From: CAYMEV01 sp964431655 [NCBI: uncultured bacterium]
Lineage (GTDB): Bacteria; CAYMEV01
Direction of reading: 5' to 3'
Assembly: GCA_964431655.1 (NCBI GenBank)
Contig: CAYSKJ010000010.1
Location: 1 to 38,328, forward strand
DNA: 38,328 bases
Every line of letters starts with the position of its first letter. Within the stretch, counting starts at the first letter, position 1. A program made the translations under genes and the position numbers. The notes beneath the pieces are model-generated. The model worked only from the letters and a program-made list of their open reading frames with translations. It was not told the DNA's origin and did no database searches. Below are positions 1-7,567 of the stretch, in pieces.

Positions 1-47
1 GTTCCCTGGCCAATAACACCTATTTTGCTTATTTTTCTTTCATTCAT
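1..47 (-). CDS. Start of a Rossmann-fold dehydrogenase, cut by the window edge
   Basis: Only the first 15 codons are inside the window. They read MNERKISKIGVIGQG, a beta strand followed by the start of a GxGxxG dinucleotide-binding turn. The ATG at 47 is preceded by an AGGAAGG ribosome binding site and starts 15 bases after the fabF stop, so it is the last visible gene of the acyl-chain operon. In this context an NAD-dependent 3-hydroxyacyl-CoA dehydrogenase is the most natural reading, because that family begins with a very similar KIGVIGxGxMG segment. Other Rossmann enzymes remain possible since the fold start is all that can be seen. Confidence 0.55.
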   Translation of the reverse strand, partial: MNERKISKIGVIGQG

Positions 48-61
48 CTCTATTTCCTTCC

Positions 62-1309
62 TTATCCTTCATATCTTTTTATAACCAGAGAGCTGTTCTG
101 CCCCCCGAACCCGAAAGAGTTGGAAAGTGCGCAGTTTATCTTATAATCCCTGGATCTGTTCGGCACATAATCAAGGTCGCATTCCGGGTCCCGGACCTCG
201 TGATTTATTGTGGGATGCAGAAAATTATGGTTGATCTGCAGGACTGTGGCTATAAACTCAAAGGCCCCTGCGGCCCCGAGCATGTGTCCCACCATGCTTT
301 TGGTGGAATTGACGGGGATTTTGTAGGCTTTTTGACCGAAAAGGTCCTTGATTGCTTTGGTTTCAATGGAATCATTGAAGGGTGTTGATGTGCCATGGGC
401 ATTTATATAATTTATATCCTCAAGTTCCAGGCCGGCATCCATTACCGCCCACTTCATGCATTTGCATGCCCCTTTGCCCTCAGGGTCGGGGGCTGTTATA
501 TGGTAGGCGTCGGCTGACATGCCGTAACCCAGGACTTCTGCATATATCCGGGCATTCCTTGCCTTTGCATGCTCAAGCTCTTCAAGAACTACTGCACCAG
601 CACCCTCAGCAATAACAAAGCCTGACCTGTTTTTGTCAAAGGGTCTTGAGGCATGTTCCGGGGAATCATACAGCTTTTCGTCAGCCAGGGCATTAATTAC
701 ATGAAATCCTGCCAGAGACAAGGGATTCAGAGCCGATTCACATGCTCCGCAGACAACCATGTCGGCATAGCCGTCCCTTATCATATGGAAGGAGTCGCCT
801 ATGGCAATAGTTCCTGTAGCGCAGGCCACTACAGGGGTTTTATTGGGCCCTGTTGCTCCTATTTTTATGGATATGTTTCCGGGTGCTTCATTGGCGACGA
901 TTTTGGGGACGTGGAAAGGGCCTACTGACTGCCAGCCCGATTCCAGCATTTTTTTATGGTCTTCAAGAAGGGTATTTACGCCCGCTATTCCAGACCCGTA
1001 AACTACACCGAGCCTGTCATGGTCATACTCTGATGCTTTCAGTCCGGAGTCCTCAAAGGCTCTCATGCCGTTTATGAGAGACATGGTGCAGAACCTGTCC
1101 AGCCTCTTTATCTCTTTTTTTGAGAGGTAGTCCTCAGGGCTGAAGTCCTTCACCTCCCCGCCAATCTTTACAGGAAGGTCGACTTCCTTTGAAAGGGAAA
1201 GATAATCCACGCCGGATACGCCTTCCTTCAGGTTCCTGAGGATCTTATCCTTTTCAGATCCAATGGGGGTGAATGCGTCAATACCGGTAACAACTACTCT
1301 TCTTTTCAT
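62..1309 (-). CDS. fabF: Beta-ketoacyl-ACP synthase II
   Basis: A 415-residue condensing enzyme that extends acyl-ACP by two carbons using malonyl-ACP in cytoplasmic type II fatty acid synthesis. The thiolase-fold triad is complete: nucleophile Cys163 in ACATG, His305 in NAHGTST and His342 in KSMVGHMLGAAG. Length matches FabF. It starts 19 bases after the fabH stop and is co-transcribed with acpP, a crotonase and fabH. Loading onto the ACP two genes upstream is the expected partnership. A polyketide or secondary-lipid ketosynthase role cannot be excluded, because the neighbours include beta-oxidation-type enzymes rather than FabG and FabZ, but the sequence is that of an ordinary FabF. Confidence 0.95.
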   Translation of the reverse strand: MKRRVVVTGIDAFTPIGSEKDKILRNLKEGVSGVDYLSLSKEVDLPVKIGGEVKDFSPEDYLSKKEIKRLDRFCTMSLINGMRAFEDSGLKASEYDHDRLGVVYGSGIAGVNTLLEDHKKMLESGWQSVGPFHVPKIVANEAPGNISIKIGATGPNKTPVVACATGTIAIGDSFHMIRDGYADMVVCGACESALNPLSLAGFHVINALADEKLYDSPEHASRPFDKNRSGFVIAEGAGAVVLEELEHAKARNARIYAEVLGYGMSADAYHITAPDPEGKGACKCMKWAVMDAGLELEDINYINAHGTSTPFNDSIETKAIKDLFGQKAYKIPVNSTKSMVGHMLGAAGAFEFIATVLQINHNFLHPTINHEVRDPECDLDYVPNRSRDYKINCALSNSFGFGGQNSSLVIKRYEG

Positions 1310-1328
1310 TTATAACCTCCAGTCGTAA

Positions 1329-2324
1329 TTAGATAACCCACCTCAGCAATGCTCCTGCTGCAGTCAGACCTGCCCCGAAGGAAGACAGGCATACCAGCTG
1401 GCCTTTCTTTAAGAGGCCTTCCTCCAACATCTCTCCAAGGCATATGGGTATGGAAGCGGAACTTGTATTTCCGAATTTTTCTATATTGGTATAGAATTTG
1501 GAAAAATCCACGCCCATCCTTTTTGAAGAGCTCTTTATTATCCTTATGTTTGCCTGATGTGGAATAAACCAGTCTACATCATCCTTTGTATAGGGAGACC
1601 TTTCAATGCAGTCCATGGACATGCTTTCCAGCGCTCCTACGGCAAATTCAAAGACAGGCTGTCCCTGCATCTCCAGGTATACTTCCTTGTTTTTGATGCT
1701 GTTTTCATTAAAGGGCTTATAGGTACCTCCTCCTATGGCGGTAATCATCTCCGTACCCGTGCCATCGGCATAGAGCTTTGTTGCCAGTATGCCCTCCTGC
1801 TCTTCATCCAGGGCATCCAGTATTACCGCTCCCGCCCCGTCTCCGAAAAGCACACAGGTATTGCGGTCATCCCAGTTGGTATAATGGCTGAGTATCTCGG
1901 TACCTATTACAAGTATCCTCTTGAAATTCCCCCCCCTTATAAAAGCATCCCCTATGCTCAGAGCGTACAGAAAGCCCGGGCATGCAGCTGTAAGGTCAAA
2001 GGCTGCTGCATTCACGGCCCCTATTCTGTTCTGCACATAGCATGCTGTGGAGGGGCACAGCCGGTCAAAGGATATGGTAGCTATTATAATAAGCTCGATG
2101 GACTTCGGGTCAATGCCCGCCCTCTGAATTGCCATATTGGCGGCGTTTGATGATATTTCGCTGGTGGTCTGTCCCTCTGCTATTATGCGCCGCTCTTTAA
2201 TCCCTGTTCTTTTTATTATCCATTCATTGGTTGTATCAACCATTTTTTCAAGGTCAAAATTTGTAAGTACCTTCTCCGGTACGTAGTAACCGACTGACTT
2301 TATGCCAGCTCTTTTTCCAGACAT
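1329..2324 (-). CDS. fabH: Beta-ketoacyl-ACP synthase III
   Basis: A 331-residue KAS III that condenses a short acyl-CoA primer with malonyl-ACP to begin fatty acid synthesis. The family triad is intact: Cys115 in TAACPGF, His256 in IPHQANIRI and Asn286 in EKFGNTSSAS. The C-terminal SSFGAGLTAAGALLRW is typical of FabH. It begins 3 bases after the crotonase stop, so the two are tightly coupled. The Cys/His/Asn set and the GNTSSAS segment argue against an HMG-CoA synthase-like beta-branching enzyme, which I considered because a crotonase and an ACP are adjacent. Primer preference (acetyl or branched) cannot be read from the sequence. Confidence 0.95.
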   Translation of the reverse strand: MSGKRAGIKSVGYYVPEKVLTNFDLEKMVDTTNEWIIKRTGIKERRIIAEGQTTSEISSNAANMAIQRAGIDPKSIELIIIATISFDRLCPSTACYVQNRIGAVNAAAFDLTAACPGFLYALSIGDAFIRGGNFKRILVIGTEILSHYTNWDDRNTCVLFGDGAGAVILDALDEEQEGILATKLYADGTGTEMITAIGGGTYKPFNENSIKNKEVYLEMQGQPVFEFAVGALESMSMDCIERSPYTKDDVDWFIPHQANIRIIKSSSKRMGVDFSKFYTNIEKFGNTSSASIPICLGEMLEEGLLKKGQLVCLSSFGAGLTAAGALLRWVI

Positions 2325-2327
2325 ATT

Positions 2328-3083
2328 CTAACTCCCGCCTGTTATGTTTTTTATTTTTTGTTTTGAGTTCTCATTCCATAATCCGAGGAATGATTCCTTT
2401 TCCTGGCCAAAGTATTCTTTGTCCCTCTGGTTTAGCTGATTGTATAATTTCTTTACTGCCATGACAGTTTGAGTGTCCTTGCTTAGAATGTCACTGCAGA
2501 ACTCGCTGAGCTTTGATTCAAATTCGCTGTTTTCAAAAACAGCATTGGCAATCCCGAAAGAAAAGGCTTTTTCTGCATCCATAATACTGCCTTTGATGGT
2601 ATATTCCAGCGCCCGGTTCAATCCTGCCCTTTTTGCAAGTTTGTAAAACCCGCCCCAACCGGGAATTATGCCTATATTGGTCTCAACAAGGCCTAATTTC
2701 GCCCTGTTTGACAGAACCATCAGATCACAGGATAATGCGAGCTCAAAACCCCCTCCCAGGGCATAGCCCTGTATGGCGGCAATGCTTATTGCAGGGATAT
2801 TGCTGAGTTTGTCAAAGACAGTATTGCCTTTGTCTATGAATGAACCTATGATCTGCCTGTCGGCATCAGCATATTCTGAAATTGCAGCCCCGAGGGAAAA
2901 AGCCTTTCTGTTCCCCTTAAGGATTAAAATGGCTGTTTCTTTATAATCAATGCTGTCCAGCAAAGAATCAATATCATCCATGAGAGACATGCTTATATAG
3001 TTCTTACCGGCCAGCTGTGTTTTTATTTCTATAGTGGTTATTTTGCCGTCTTTATGCACAGCAAGGTTTTGATAGTTCTCCAT
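2328..3083 (-). CDS. Enoyl-CoA hydratase/isomerase (crotonase) family protein in a fatty-acid operon
   Basis: A 251-residue crotonase-fold protein. The oxyanion-hole segments are KAFSLGAAISE (about residues 60-70) and YALGGGFELA (107-116). Both acid residues used by hydratases are present, Glu114 in GGGFE and Glu134 in LGLVETNIGIIPGWGG. It lies between acpP and fabH, 47 bases after acpP, so its substrate may be an acyl-ACP rather than an acyl-CoA. Known crotonase members that work on ACP thioesters are FabM (trans-2/cis-3-decenoyl-ACP isomerase, found in streptococcal fab clusters) and RpfF (signal synthase). A dehydratase replacing FabZ is the other option. Family assignment is firm; the exact reaction is inference. 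Confidence 0.85.
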   Translation of the reverse strand: MENYQNLAVHKDGKITTIEIKTQLAGKNYISMSLMDDIDSLLDSIDYKETAILILKGNRKAFSLGAAISEYADADRQIIGSFIDKGNTVFDKLSNIPAISIAAIQGYALGGGFELALSCDLMVLSNRAKLGLVETNIGIIPGWGGFYKLAKRAGLNRALEYTIKGSIMDAEKAFSFGIANAVFENSEFESKLSEFCSDILSKDTQTVMAVKKLYNQLNQRDKEYFGQEKESFLGLWNENSKQKIKNITGGS

Positions 3084-3103
3084 ACAAGACTCCGGGATAG
3101 GAA

Positions 3104-3120
3104 GGGGGAATCATCCCCCC
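3104..3120. other. Short GC hairpin between acpP and the crotonase gene
   Basis: GGGGG, a six-base AATCAT loop and CCCCC form a compact stem between the two genes. On the coding (minus) strand no T tract follows, so it is more likely an mRNA-processing or stability element than a full terminator. It could let the cell make more ACP than downstream enzymes. A nearly identical hairpin (GGGGG AATCATA CCCCC) occurs at 23424-23440 inside the end of the lipoprotein gene. Confidence 0.4.
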
Positions 3121-3129
3121 CTATTTTTT

Positions 3130-3363
3130 TCAGGATTTTTTTTCTTGGATATAGTTAACGAAATCTTTTACAGTAACCAGTTTATTAAGGTCTTCCCTCT
3201 TGATCTCCACATCCCACTTTTCCTTGACATCCATTCCCAGATCCATTACATCCAGGGAATCAGCGCCCAGGTCCTGCAGTGTCGTGCTTTCTGTTATCTC
3301 TGATTCATCTTTTTCAAACTGGTCTGCAAGCAGTGCAACAAATTCCTTAAAAATCTCTGCCAT
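3130..3363 (-). CDS. acpP: Acyl carrier protein
   Basis: A 77-residue acidic four-helix carrier protein. The phosphopantetheine attachment site is Ser36 in LGADSLDVMDL, the standard ACP motif (usually DSLD-x-VE; here the Val-Met-Asp variant). It carries growing acyl chains to FabH, FabF and the neighbouring crotonase. It is the first gene of the minus-strand operon, with an AGGAGGA ribosome binding site just upstream of the ATG at 3363 and a sigma-70-like promoter about 60 bases further up. No acpS or fabD is visible nearby. Confidence 0.95.
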   Translation of the reverse strand: MAEIFKEFVALLADQFEKDESEITESTTLQDLGADSLDVMDLGMDVKEKWDVEIKREDLNKLVTVKDFVNYIQEKKS

Positions 3364-4005
3364 TTAATCTTCCTCCTGTTTTTTATTTTTAGGTTAATAA
3401 ATACATAATTTTTTAACAAATAATATTTTTATAAAACCTGATGTCAATATTAATATTTTTTTCTATTGGTCAAGACTTTTTTAAAGCAATAATATCAATT
3501 ATATAATTTAAATTATTATATAAAGTCAATCATTTACCCTAAAATTTTTATCCCTGAAAGAATATCTATGTTTAATATCCCTCATCTTTTCTTTTTCCCT
3601 GGATTCATTTTTTGAGCCTTTTGTAAAACCATGCCCATAGGTTGTTTAAGAAATTTTTAATGATGCGGTGATAGACTTCGGATAAAAAAGTTATGGCCAA
3701 AACTGCCTGGGCCTGAATAAATCCGATTTGGCTGTTTTTAGATTTTCCTGAAAATGCTTGATATCAATTTTTGATTTTAGTATAGTAAGGTGTACAAAGG
3801 ATAAAGTGGTCTTAATAGCAGATACAGGATATGCTGTTTATGCATGTTTCCGAATTATAAAAATATATATCTATTTATTACGGATATTTATAGATGTAAG
3901 ATTTATATTGTAAAGCATAAACTTTTTATTTTAATGTATAAGTGTTATGCACTGACGGGTTCATATATTTAATTATTTAATATATTAAAATTTTAGGATA
4001 GCGTG
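3364..4005. other. AT-rich intergenic region before the par/rep cassette
   Basis: This 642-base gap separates the divergently transcribed acpP operon and parA-like gene. I see no coding sequence in it. It is clearly more AT-rich than its surroundings. It holds the acpP promoter, a 14-base palindrome ATAATTTAAATTAT at 3503-3516, and a 9-base direct repeat ATATCAATT at 3492-3500 and 3761-3769, the second copy inside an ATCAA/TTGAT inverted repeat. No exact DnaA box (TTATNCACA) was found. It is a plausible home for the cassette's promoter, operator and perhaps part of an origin, but nothing here proves that. Confidence 0.4.
3420..3447 (-). promoter_or_regulatory. Sigma-70-like promoter for the acpP operon
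   Basis: On the minus strand TTGACA (3447-3442) is followed after 16 bases by TATTAT (3425-3420), about 55 bases ahead of the acpP start. The surroundings are very AT-rich, so chance matches are likely. The perfect -35 box and its position make it the best candidate. Confidence 0.45.
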
Positions 4006-4983
4006 ATGGAAGACGATAAATTTTATACAACTCAGGAGATAGCTGACCTGGTCGGGGTCAGTAAGAGTACAATACTAAACTGGCTCAAAGACGAAAAAAT
4101 TCCCATGCCCCAGCGCAATCTGCAGGGATGGCGGCTTTTTTCCAAGGCTGACCTTACCCGGATAAGGGATCTTATGGGGATATTCTCCACCAACGGGCAG
4201 TGTAATATCATCACTCTCACCAACCAGAAAGGTGGTTGCGGCAAGACTACCACCAGCATTAACCTCAGCGCATATTTTGCCATGGAGAACTACAAGGTGC
4301 TTTTGATAGACATGGATGCCCAGGCCCATGCAACAAAAACCTTTGCTGAGGACTTCTTCTCCATCAAAAAGACCATATTCAATGTGCTGGTAAACCAGGT
4401 AAGCCTCGAGGAAATAATTATCGGCACAAATATACCAAATCTGTTTATTGCTCCCTCCAATATAACCCTTGCCACTGTTGAGCCCCACCTTTACACCAAT
4501 CCTGACGGCTTTTTCAGGCTCAATATTGCGGTGGAAAAGCTCATTAAAAACAGCAAATACCAGTTTGATTTTATACTGATTGATACCCCCCCGACCCTGG
4601 GCATGGCTACACATAATGCCCTTATAGCTTCAAAATATGTTCTCATCCCAATTGAGTCCTCCTATTTTGCCCTGGAAGGCACAGAGGACCTGCTTGACAC
4701 TGTCCAGCGGGTTAAAGCCCGGGCAAACCCTGATCTTAGCATTCTCGGGGCTGTCATCACCCTTCATGATCATCAGACTATTCTGGCCAACGATGTGAAG
4801 AAAAAGCTTGAGATACGTTTCGGCTCAAAGCTTATGAACACCTGCATAAGGAAGAACGTCAGACTTAAGGAAGCGCCTGCATCGGGCGAATCCATATTCA
4901 CCTATGCAGAAAAGTCATCGGGCTCTAATGACTATAAAGCCCTTGCAATAGAAATACTCCAGAAACTGAAGGAAGATAAATGA
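4006..4983 (+). CDS. ParA-family partition ATPase with N-terminal MerR-type helix-turn-helix
   Basis: About 325 residues. The first 58 form a helix-turn-helix with MerR-like sequence (YTTQEIADLVGVSKSTILNW), followed by a deviant Walker A box KGGCGKTT near residue 75, the LLIDMDAQAH segment, and the ParA signature LIDTPPTLGMATHNAL. This is the plan of plasmid ParA proteins that also repress their own operon through the N-terminal domain. Chromosomal Soj proteins, such as the one at 15309-16067, lack it. I prefer the ATG at 4006, with AGGA seven bases upstream, over the GTG at 4003. Its stop overlaps the next gene's start (ATGA). It probably segregates DNA with that ParB and autoregulates the cassette. 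Confidence 0.9.
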   Translation: MEDDKFYTTQEIADLVGVSKSTILNWLKDEKIPMPQRNLQGWRLFSKADLTRIRDLMGIFSTNGQCNIITLTNQKGGCGKTTTSINLSAYFAMENYKVLLIDMDAQAHATKTFAEDFFSIKKTIFNVLVNQVSLEEIIIGTNIPNLFIAPSNITLATVEPHLYTNPDGFFRLNIAVEKLIKNSKYQFDFILIDTPPTLGMATHNALIASKYVLIPIESSYFALEGTEDLLDTVQRVKARANPDLSILGAVITLHDHQTILANDVKKKLEIRFGSKLMNTCIRKNVRLKEAPASGESIFTYAEKSSGSNDYKALAIEILQKLKEDK

Positions 4984-5879
4984 AAAAGAAAGGGCTTCCA
5001 AAGGAATACATCAGCAATACCAGTGCTTTCATCGAACATCCCTCCGAGATGATACCCATCAAGGACGGCTTTTTCACCTATCTTGACATCCACAGGATTA
5101 AAATACCCATGGAACAGGTTAGAAAACACTTTGACGAACAGGGGATGGATGAGCTGATACAGTCCATAAAGGCAAACGGGCTTATTCATCCGGTAGTTGT
5201 CCGCGAAGAGAACAAAAGCATATACCTGGTTTCAGGGGAGAGAAGGCTGAGGGCCTGCATAAACCTTGATTTTGAGCAGATTCCGGCTATATTTACGGAT
5301 AAGAACCCCGATATCATATCCCTCATTGAAAACCTCCAGAGAGAAGATCTTACTCCCTTTGAGGAGGCCTCTGCATACCACAACCTCAAAATGAAATTCC
5401 GGGTTACCCTTTCTGACCTTTCAAGGATAGTTGGAAAGGATTATAAGTATGTAAGCCGTATAATGAAGCTTGTTGAACTTCCTGATTCCATAAAGAATGA
5501 ATTCGTGACGTCACGAATTTCAAAAGAGCTTCTTATAAGGATATCCCAGATTAATGACAAGCAGGAACAGCTCAGGATATGGAATATTCTTAAAACCGGT
5601 GAATTTACCGTCAAGGAGGCAAAAAAGATACTCAGGACAAGGAGGGTAAAGCCAGACAGGCGCTTCAGCATACCTAAACTGCATAAGTATATAAATACAA
5701 TATATGATGAAATTGAGAAGATACCTGACCATGAACCCATATCGGACATAAATGAAGTGGAGCAGATTATACTCACCCTTGAAAAAGCCCTTTCAAAGCT
5801 GAAAGGATCCATATCGCGCAAGGGAGAAGAAATAAAATCGGATATTGAGATAAACAATTCAGATTACGGGGTAAATTAA
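4980..5879 (+). CDS. ParB-family partition protein of the plasmid-type cassette
   Basis: A 299-residue ParB/Spo0J-fold protein. The nucleotide (CTP)-binding region is visible as GERRLRA (about residue 82) and ENLQREDLTPFEEA (about 115-128). A helix-turn-helix region follows (LSDLSRIVGKDYKYVSRIMK), then a C-terminal segment with a likely dimerisation helix. ParB proteins load on parS DNA and spread as CTP-dependent clamps. The ATGA overlap shows translational coupling with the ParA-like gene. It differs in sequence from the second ParB at 14455-15312, so the two are not a recent duplication. A 20-base perfect palindrome inside this gene (5500-5519) is a candidate binding site. Confidence 0.9.
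   Translation: MKKKGLPKEYISNTSAFIEHPSEMIPIKDGFFTYLDIHRIKIPMEQVRKHFDEQGMDELIQSIKANGLIHPVVVREENKSIYLVSGERRLRACINLDFEQIPAIFTDKNPDIISLIENLQREDLTPFEEASAYHNLKMKFRVTLSDLSRIVGKDYKYVSRIMKLVELPDSIKNEFVTSRISKELLIRISQINDKQEQLRIWNILKTGEFTVKEAKKILRTRRVKPDRRFSIPKLHKYINTIYDEIEKIPDHEPISDINEVEQIILTLEKALSKLKGSISRKGEEIKSDIEINNSDYGVN
5500..5519. repeat. 20-base perfect palindrome, candidate parS of the plasmid-type cassette
   Basis: AATTCGTGACGTCACGAATT is its own reverse complement over 20 bases and lies inside the parB-like coding region. It encodes an unremarkable EFVTSRI stretch, so the protein does not require the symmetry. Plasmid parS sites are often palindromes of this size in or next to parAB. I found no second copy by eye. 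Confidence 0.5.
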
Positions 5880-6073
5880 ATCAGATTATGAGTTATTTTT
5901 ATTTGGTTTCCGGGATAAGACTAATCGATTTTCCAGATAAGGAAATTAGCTTTCTGAGGTAAATTTATTGATGATTTATGCGAATATTATGGTAATCACA
6001 AGAATCAGTAATATATATTTAACATTCTATTAACAAATATTTAACATATTTAAACAGGACGGGAAAAAAGGAT
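5880..6073. promoter_or_regulatory. parB-rep gap with stem-loop and iteron-like repeats
   Basis: This 194-base gap sits where repABC plasmids carry an antisense RNA and leader that control the initiator. A stem pairs CTAA and TTTTCC (5921-5934) with GGAAA and TTAG (5941-5949), leaving a small bulge. An imperfect repeat TTTCCGGGATAAG / TTTCCAGATAAGG starts at 5907 and 5930. Near the gene, ATATTTAACAT occurs at 6015 and 6037, with related copies between and after. The last 70 bases are extremely AT-rich. A control leader, iterons or a DNA-unwinding element are all possible. Confidence 0.4.
6015..6047 (+). repeat. Pair of 11-base direct repeats 22 bases apart, iteron-like
   Basis: ATATTTAACAT is found exactly at 6015-6025 and 6037-6047. 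The 22-base period is about two helical turns, which places both copies on the same face of the DNA, as iterons usually are. Diverged copies follow at 6028 (TATTAACAAA) and 6046 (ATATTTAAACA). Two exact copies in AT-rich DNA is modest evidence. Confidence 0.4.
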
Positions 6074-7486
6074 TTGGAACCTGATAACAGCAGATATATG
6101 ATATCCAAGGATGAGATGAATCTCATAGAATTTCCCTTCGCCCTCCTTGCTAACCGCCATCCTGTAAACAGCTCCAAGACCCTTACTTTCAGCGATGAAA
6201 TCAGAGGCCCTATGAATGCTAAAATAATCAGGGAGTGGATCGTAACCGGTTCCGATATCCACGGGCTTCCCCTTAGCATGGATGAAGAGCTTCTCCTGGG
6301 CATCCTTTACCTTGGACATCTGTCAAAGTTTGACGGTCCGGAGGTTTATTTCATTAAAAAACAGGTGCTTGATGTGCTTAAATGGGGTACCAACAAGCAG
6401 TATTACAACAGGCTTGAAATGGGACTGGCAAGGCTTAAGGGCGTTTCCATATTTGCCAGCAATGCCTTCTGGGATAACTCTACAAAAAGCTATACAACCG
6501 TCGGTTTCGGCATTATAAGCGATTTTCTGCTTAAAAATGACGGAAAGGGAAGAAAAAGCAATAGCATGAGCAGGGAAGACATGTCCATGGTAACCCTTGA
6601 CAAATATATATACCGGAGCATAAGAAGCGGGTATATAAAGACTCTTGATTTCAGCTTCTGGGTTGATCTTGAGACCTCGGTTTCAAAAAGGCTTTTCAGG
6701 TACCTGGATAAGAAATTCTACAGGGACAACTGTTTTGAAATAAATCTGGACAAGCTCTGTCATGAAAAACTAGGACTGAGCCGAAGCATTATGTACAGGT
6801 CAAGTATGATGCAGAAGATTGAATCAGCGGTCAATGAGCTGATAAAGAAAGGCTATCTAAAAAAATACAATCTGAAGGGGAATATTATACAGTTTATCAG
6901 GGATGGTGCTTTCTGCAAAAATATTGTTAAACCCGATATACAGAGGGATTTCTTTGAAAACTCCTCCATAATAGGGGAATTGAAAGCCCTCGGTTTTGAT
7001 GATAATTCCTGTTTCAGTCTGTTAAAAGTCAGTGCAGAGAGGCTCAGGTCTGCTTTGAACATATACTATGCAGAAAAAAACAAGAGGTTTGAAAACGGAA
7101 AAGAGGCGATAGACAATCCAGTAGGCTATATCCGAAGGGTTTTTGACAATATGGACAGCCGGTTAAAGATTAGTCCTGAAAAGCCGGTAATGCCAGCGGA
7201 ATCAGGGAGCAACAGCCCTGATATCGGCGAGGATGAGGAAATAAAGGCGGTTTCAATATGGGACAGCATTCAGGATATTCTTATCAGGCATGACCGGGAA
7301 GCGGACAGCCCGGATATAACCCAGTGGCTCAACCCTCTTGAGGCAAAAAGGTTCTCTAATGGTACCCTTTATTTAAAGGTTCCCAATGATGTTTATAAAA
7401 GATATATAGAAACTACCTACCTTAGCAGTATCTTTAAAGCTCTCAGATCCATAGACAGCCGTTATTCGATACAGCTTGTGACATAA
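6074..7486 (+). CDS. Plasmid-type replication initiator (RPA family) with C-terminal DnaA domain I
   Basis: Up to 470 residues. Residues 10-275 resemble replication initiator protein A (RPA) of plasmids: NLIEFPFALLANR, then GLPLSMDEELLLGILYL and further winged-helix-like segments. After a linker, residues 393-470 match DnaA domain I: IWDSI, TQWLNPLEA, NGTLYLKVPN and YLSSIFKAL line up with the E. coli DnaA N-terminus. An acidic residue sits four before the second Trp, as at DnaA Glu21, a helicase contact. So an origin-binding domain seems joined to a helicase-recruitment domain. The start is uncertain: TTG at 6074 has AAAAAGGA very close upstream; ATG at 6098 (MISKDEMNLIEF) would keep both domains. 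It follows the ParAB genes in the repABC order. Confidence 0.85.
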   Translation: MEPDNSRYMISKDEMNLIEFPFALLANRHPVNSSKTLTFSDEIRGPMNAKIIREWIVTGSDIHGLPLSMDEELLLGILYLGHLSKFDGPEVYFIKKQVLDVLKWGTNKQYYNRLEMGLARLKGVSIFASNAFWDNSTKSYTTVGFGIISDFLLKNDGKGRKSNSMSREDMSMVTLDKYIYRSIRSGYIKTLDFSFWVDLETSVSKRLFRYLDKKFYRDNCFEINLDKLCHEKLGLSRSIMYRSSMMQKIESAVNELIKKGYLKKYNLKGNIIQFIRDGAFCKNIVKPDIQRDFFENSSIIGELKALGFDDNSCFSLLKVSAERLRSALNIYYAEKNKRFENGKEAIDNPVGYIRRVFDNMDSRLKISPEKPVMPAESGSNSPDIGEDEEIKAVSIWDSIQDILIRHDREADSPDITQWLNPLEAKRFSNGTLYLKVPNDVYKRYIETTYLSSIFKALRSIDSRYSIQLVT

Positions 7487-7567
7487 CTGCCATAAAATTC
7501 TATTACCTGCTGAAAAACAGGCAGGAGCCATTCAAATAAAATTTCTTTTTAATAGGACGGGGAATCT

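Noticed and set aside
1557-2150. Long open frame opposite fabH
   Set aside because: It is a shadow of a well-conserved FabH gene, with no recognisable protein features.
1329-3083. A polyketide beta-branching (HMG-CoA synthase) cassette
   Set aside because: The KAS III has the normal Cys-His-Asn set and GNTSSAS of FabH, and only one crotonase is present, whereas such cassettes need an HMGS and two crotonases.
3364-6073. A classic DnaA-box cluster (oriC)
   Set aside because: No exact TTATNCACA was seen here, only scattered near-matches in the window (7568 and 13370), which chance explains.
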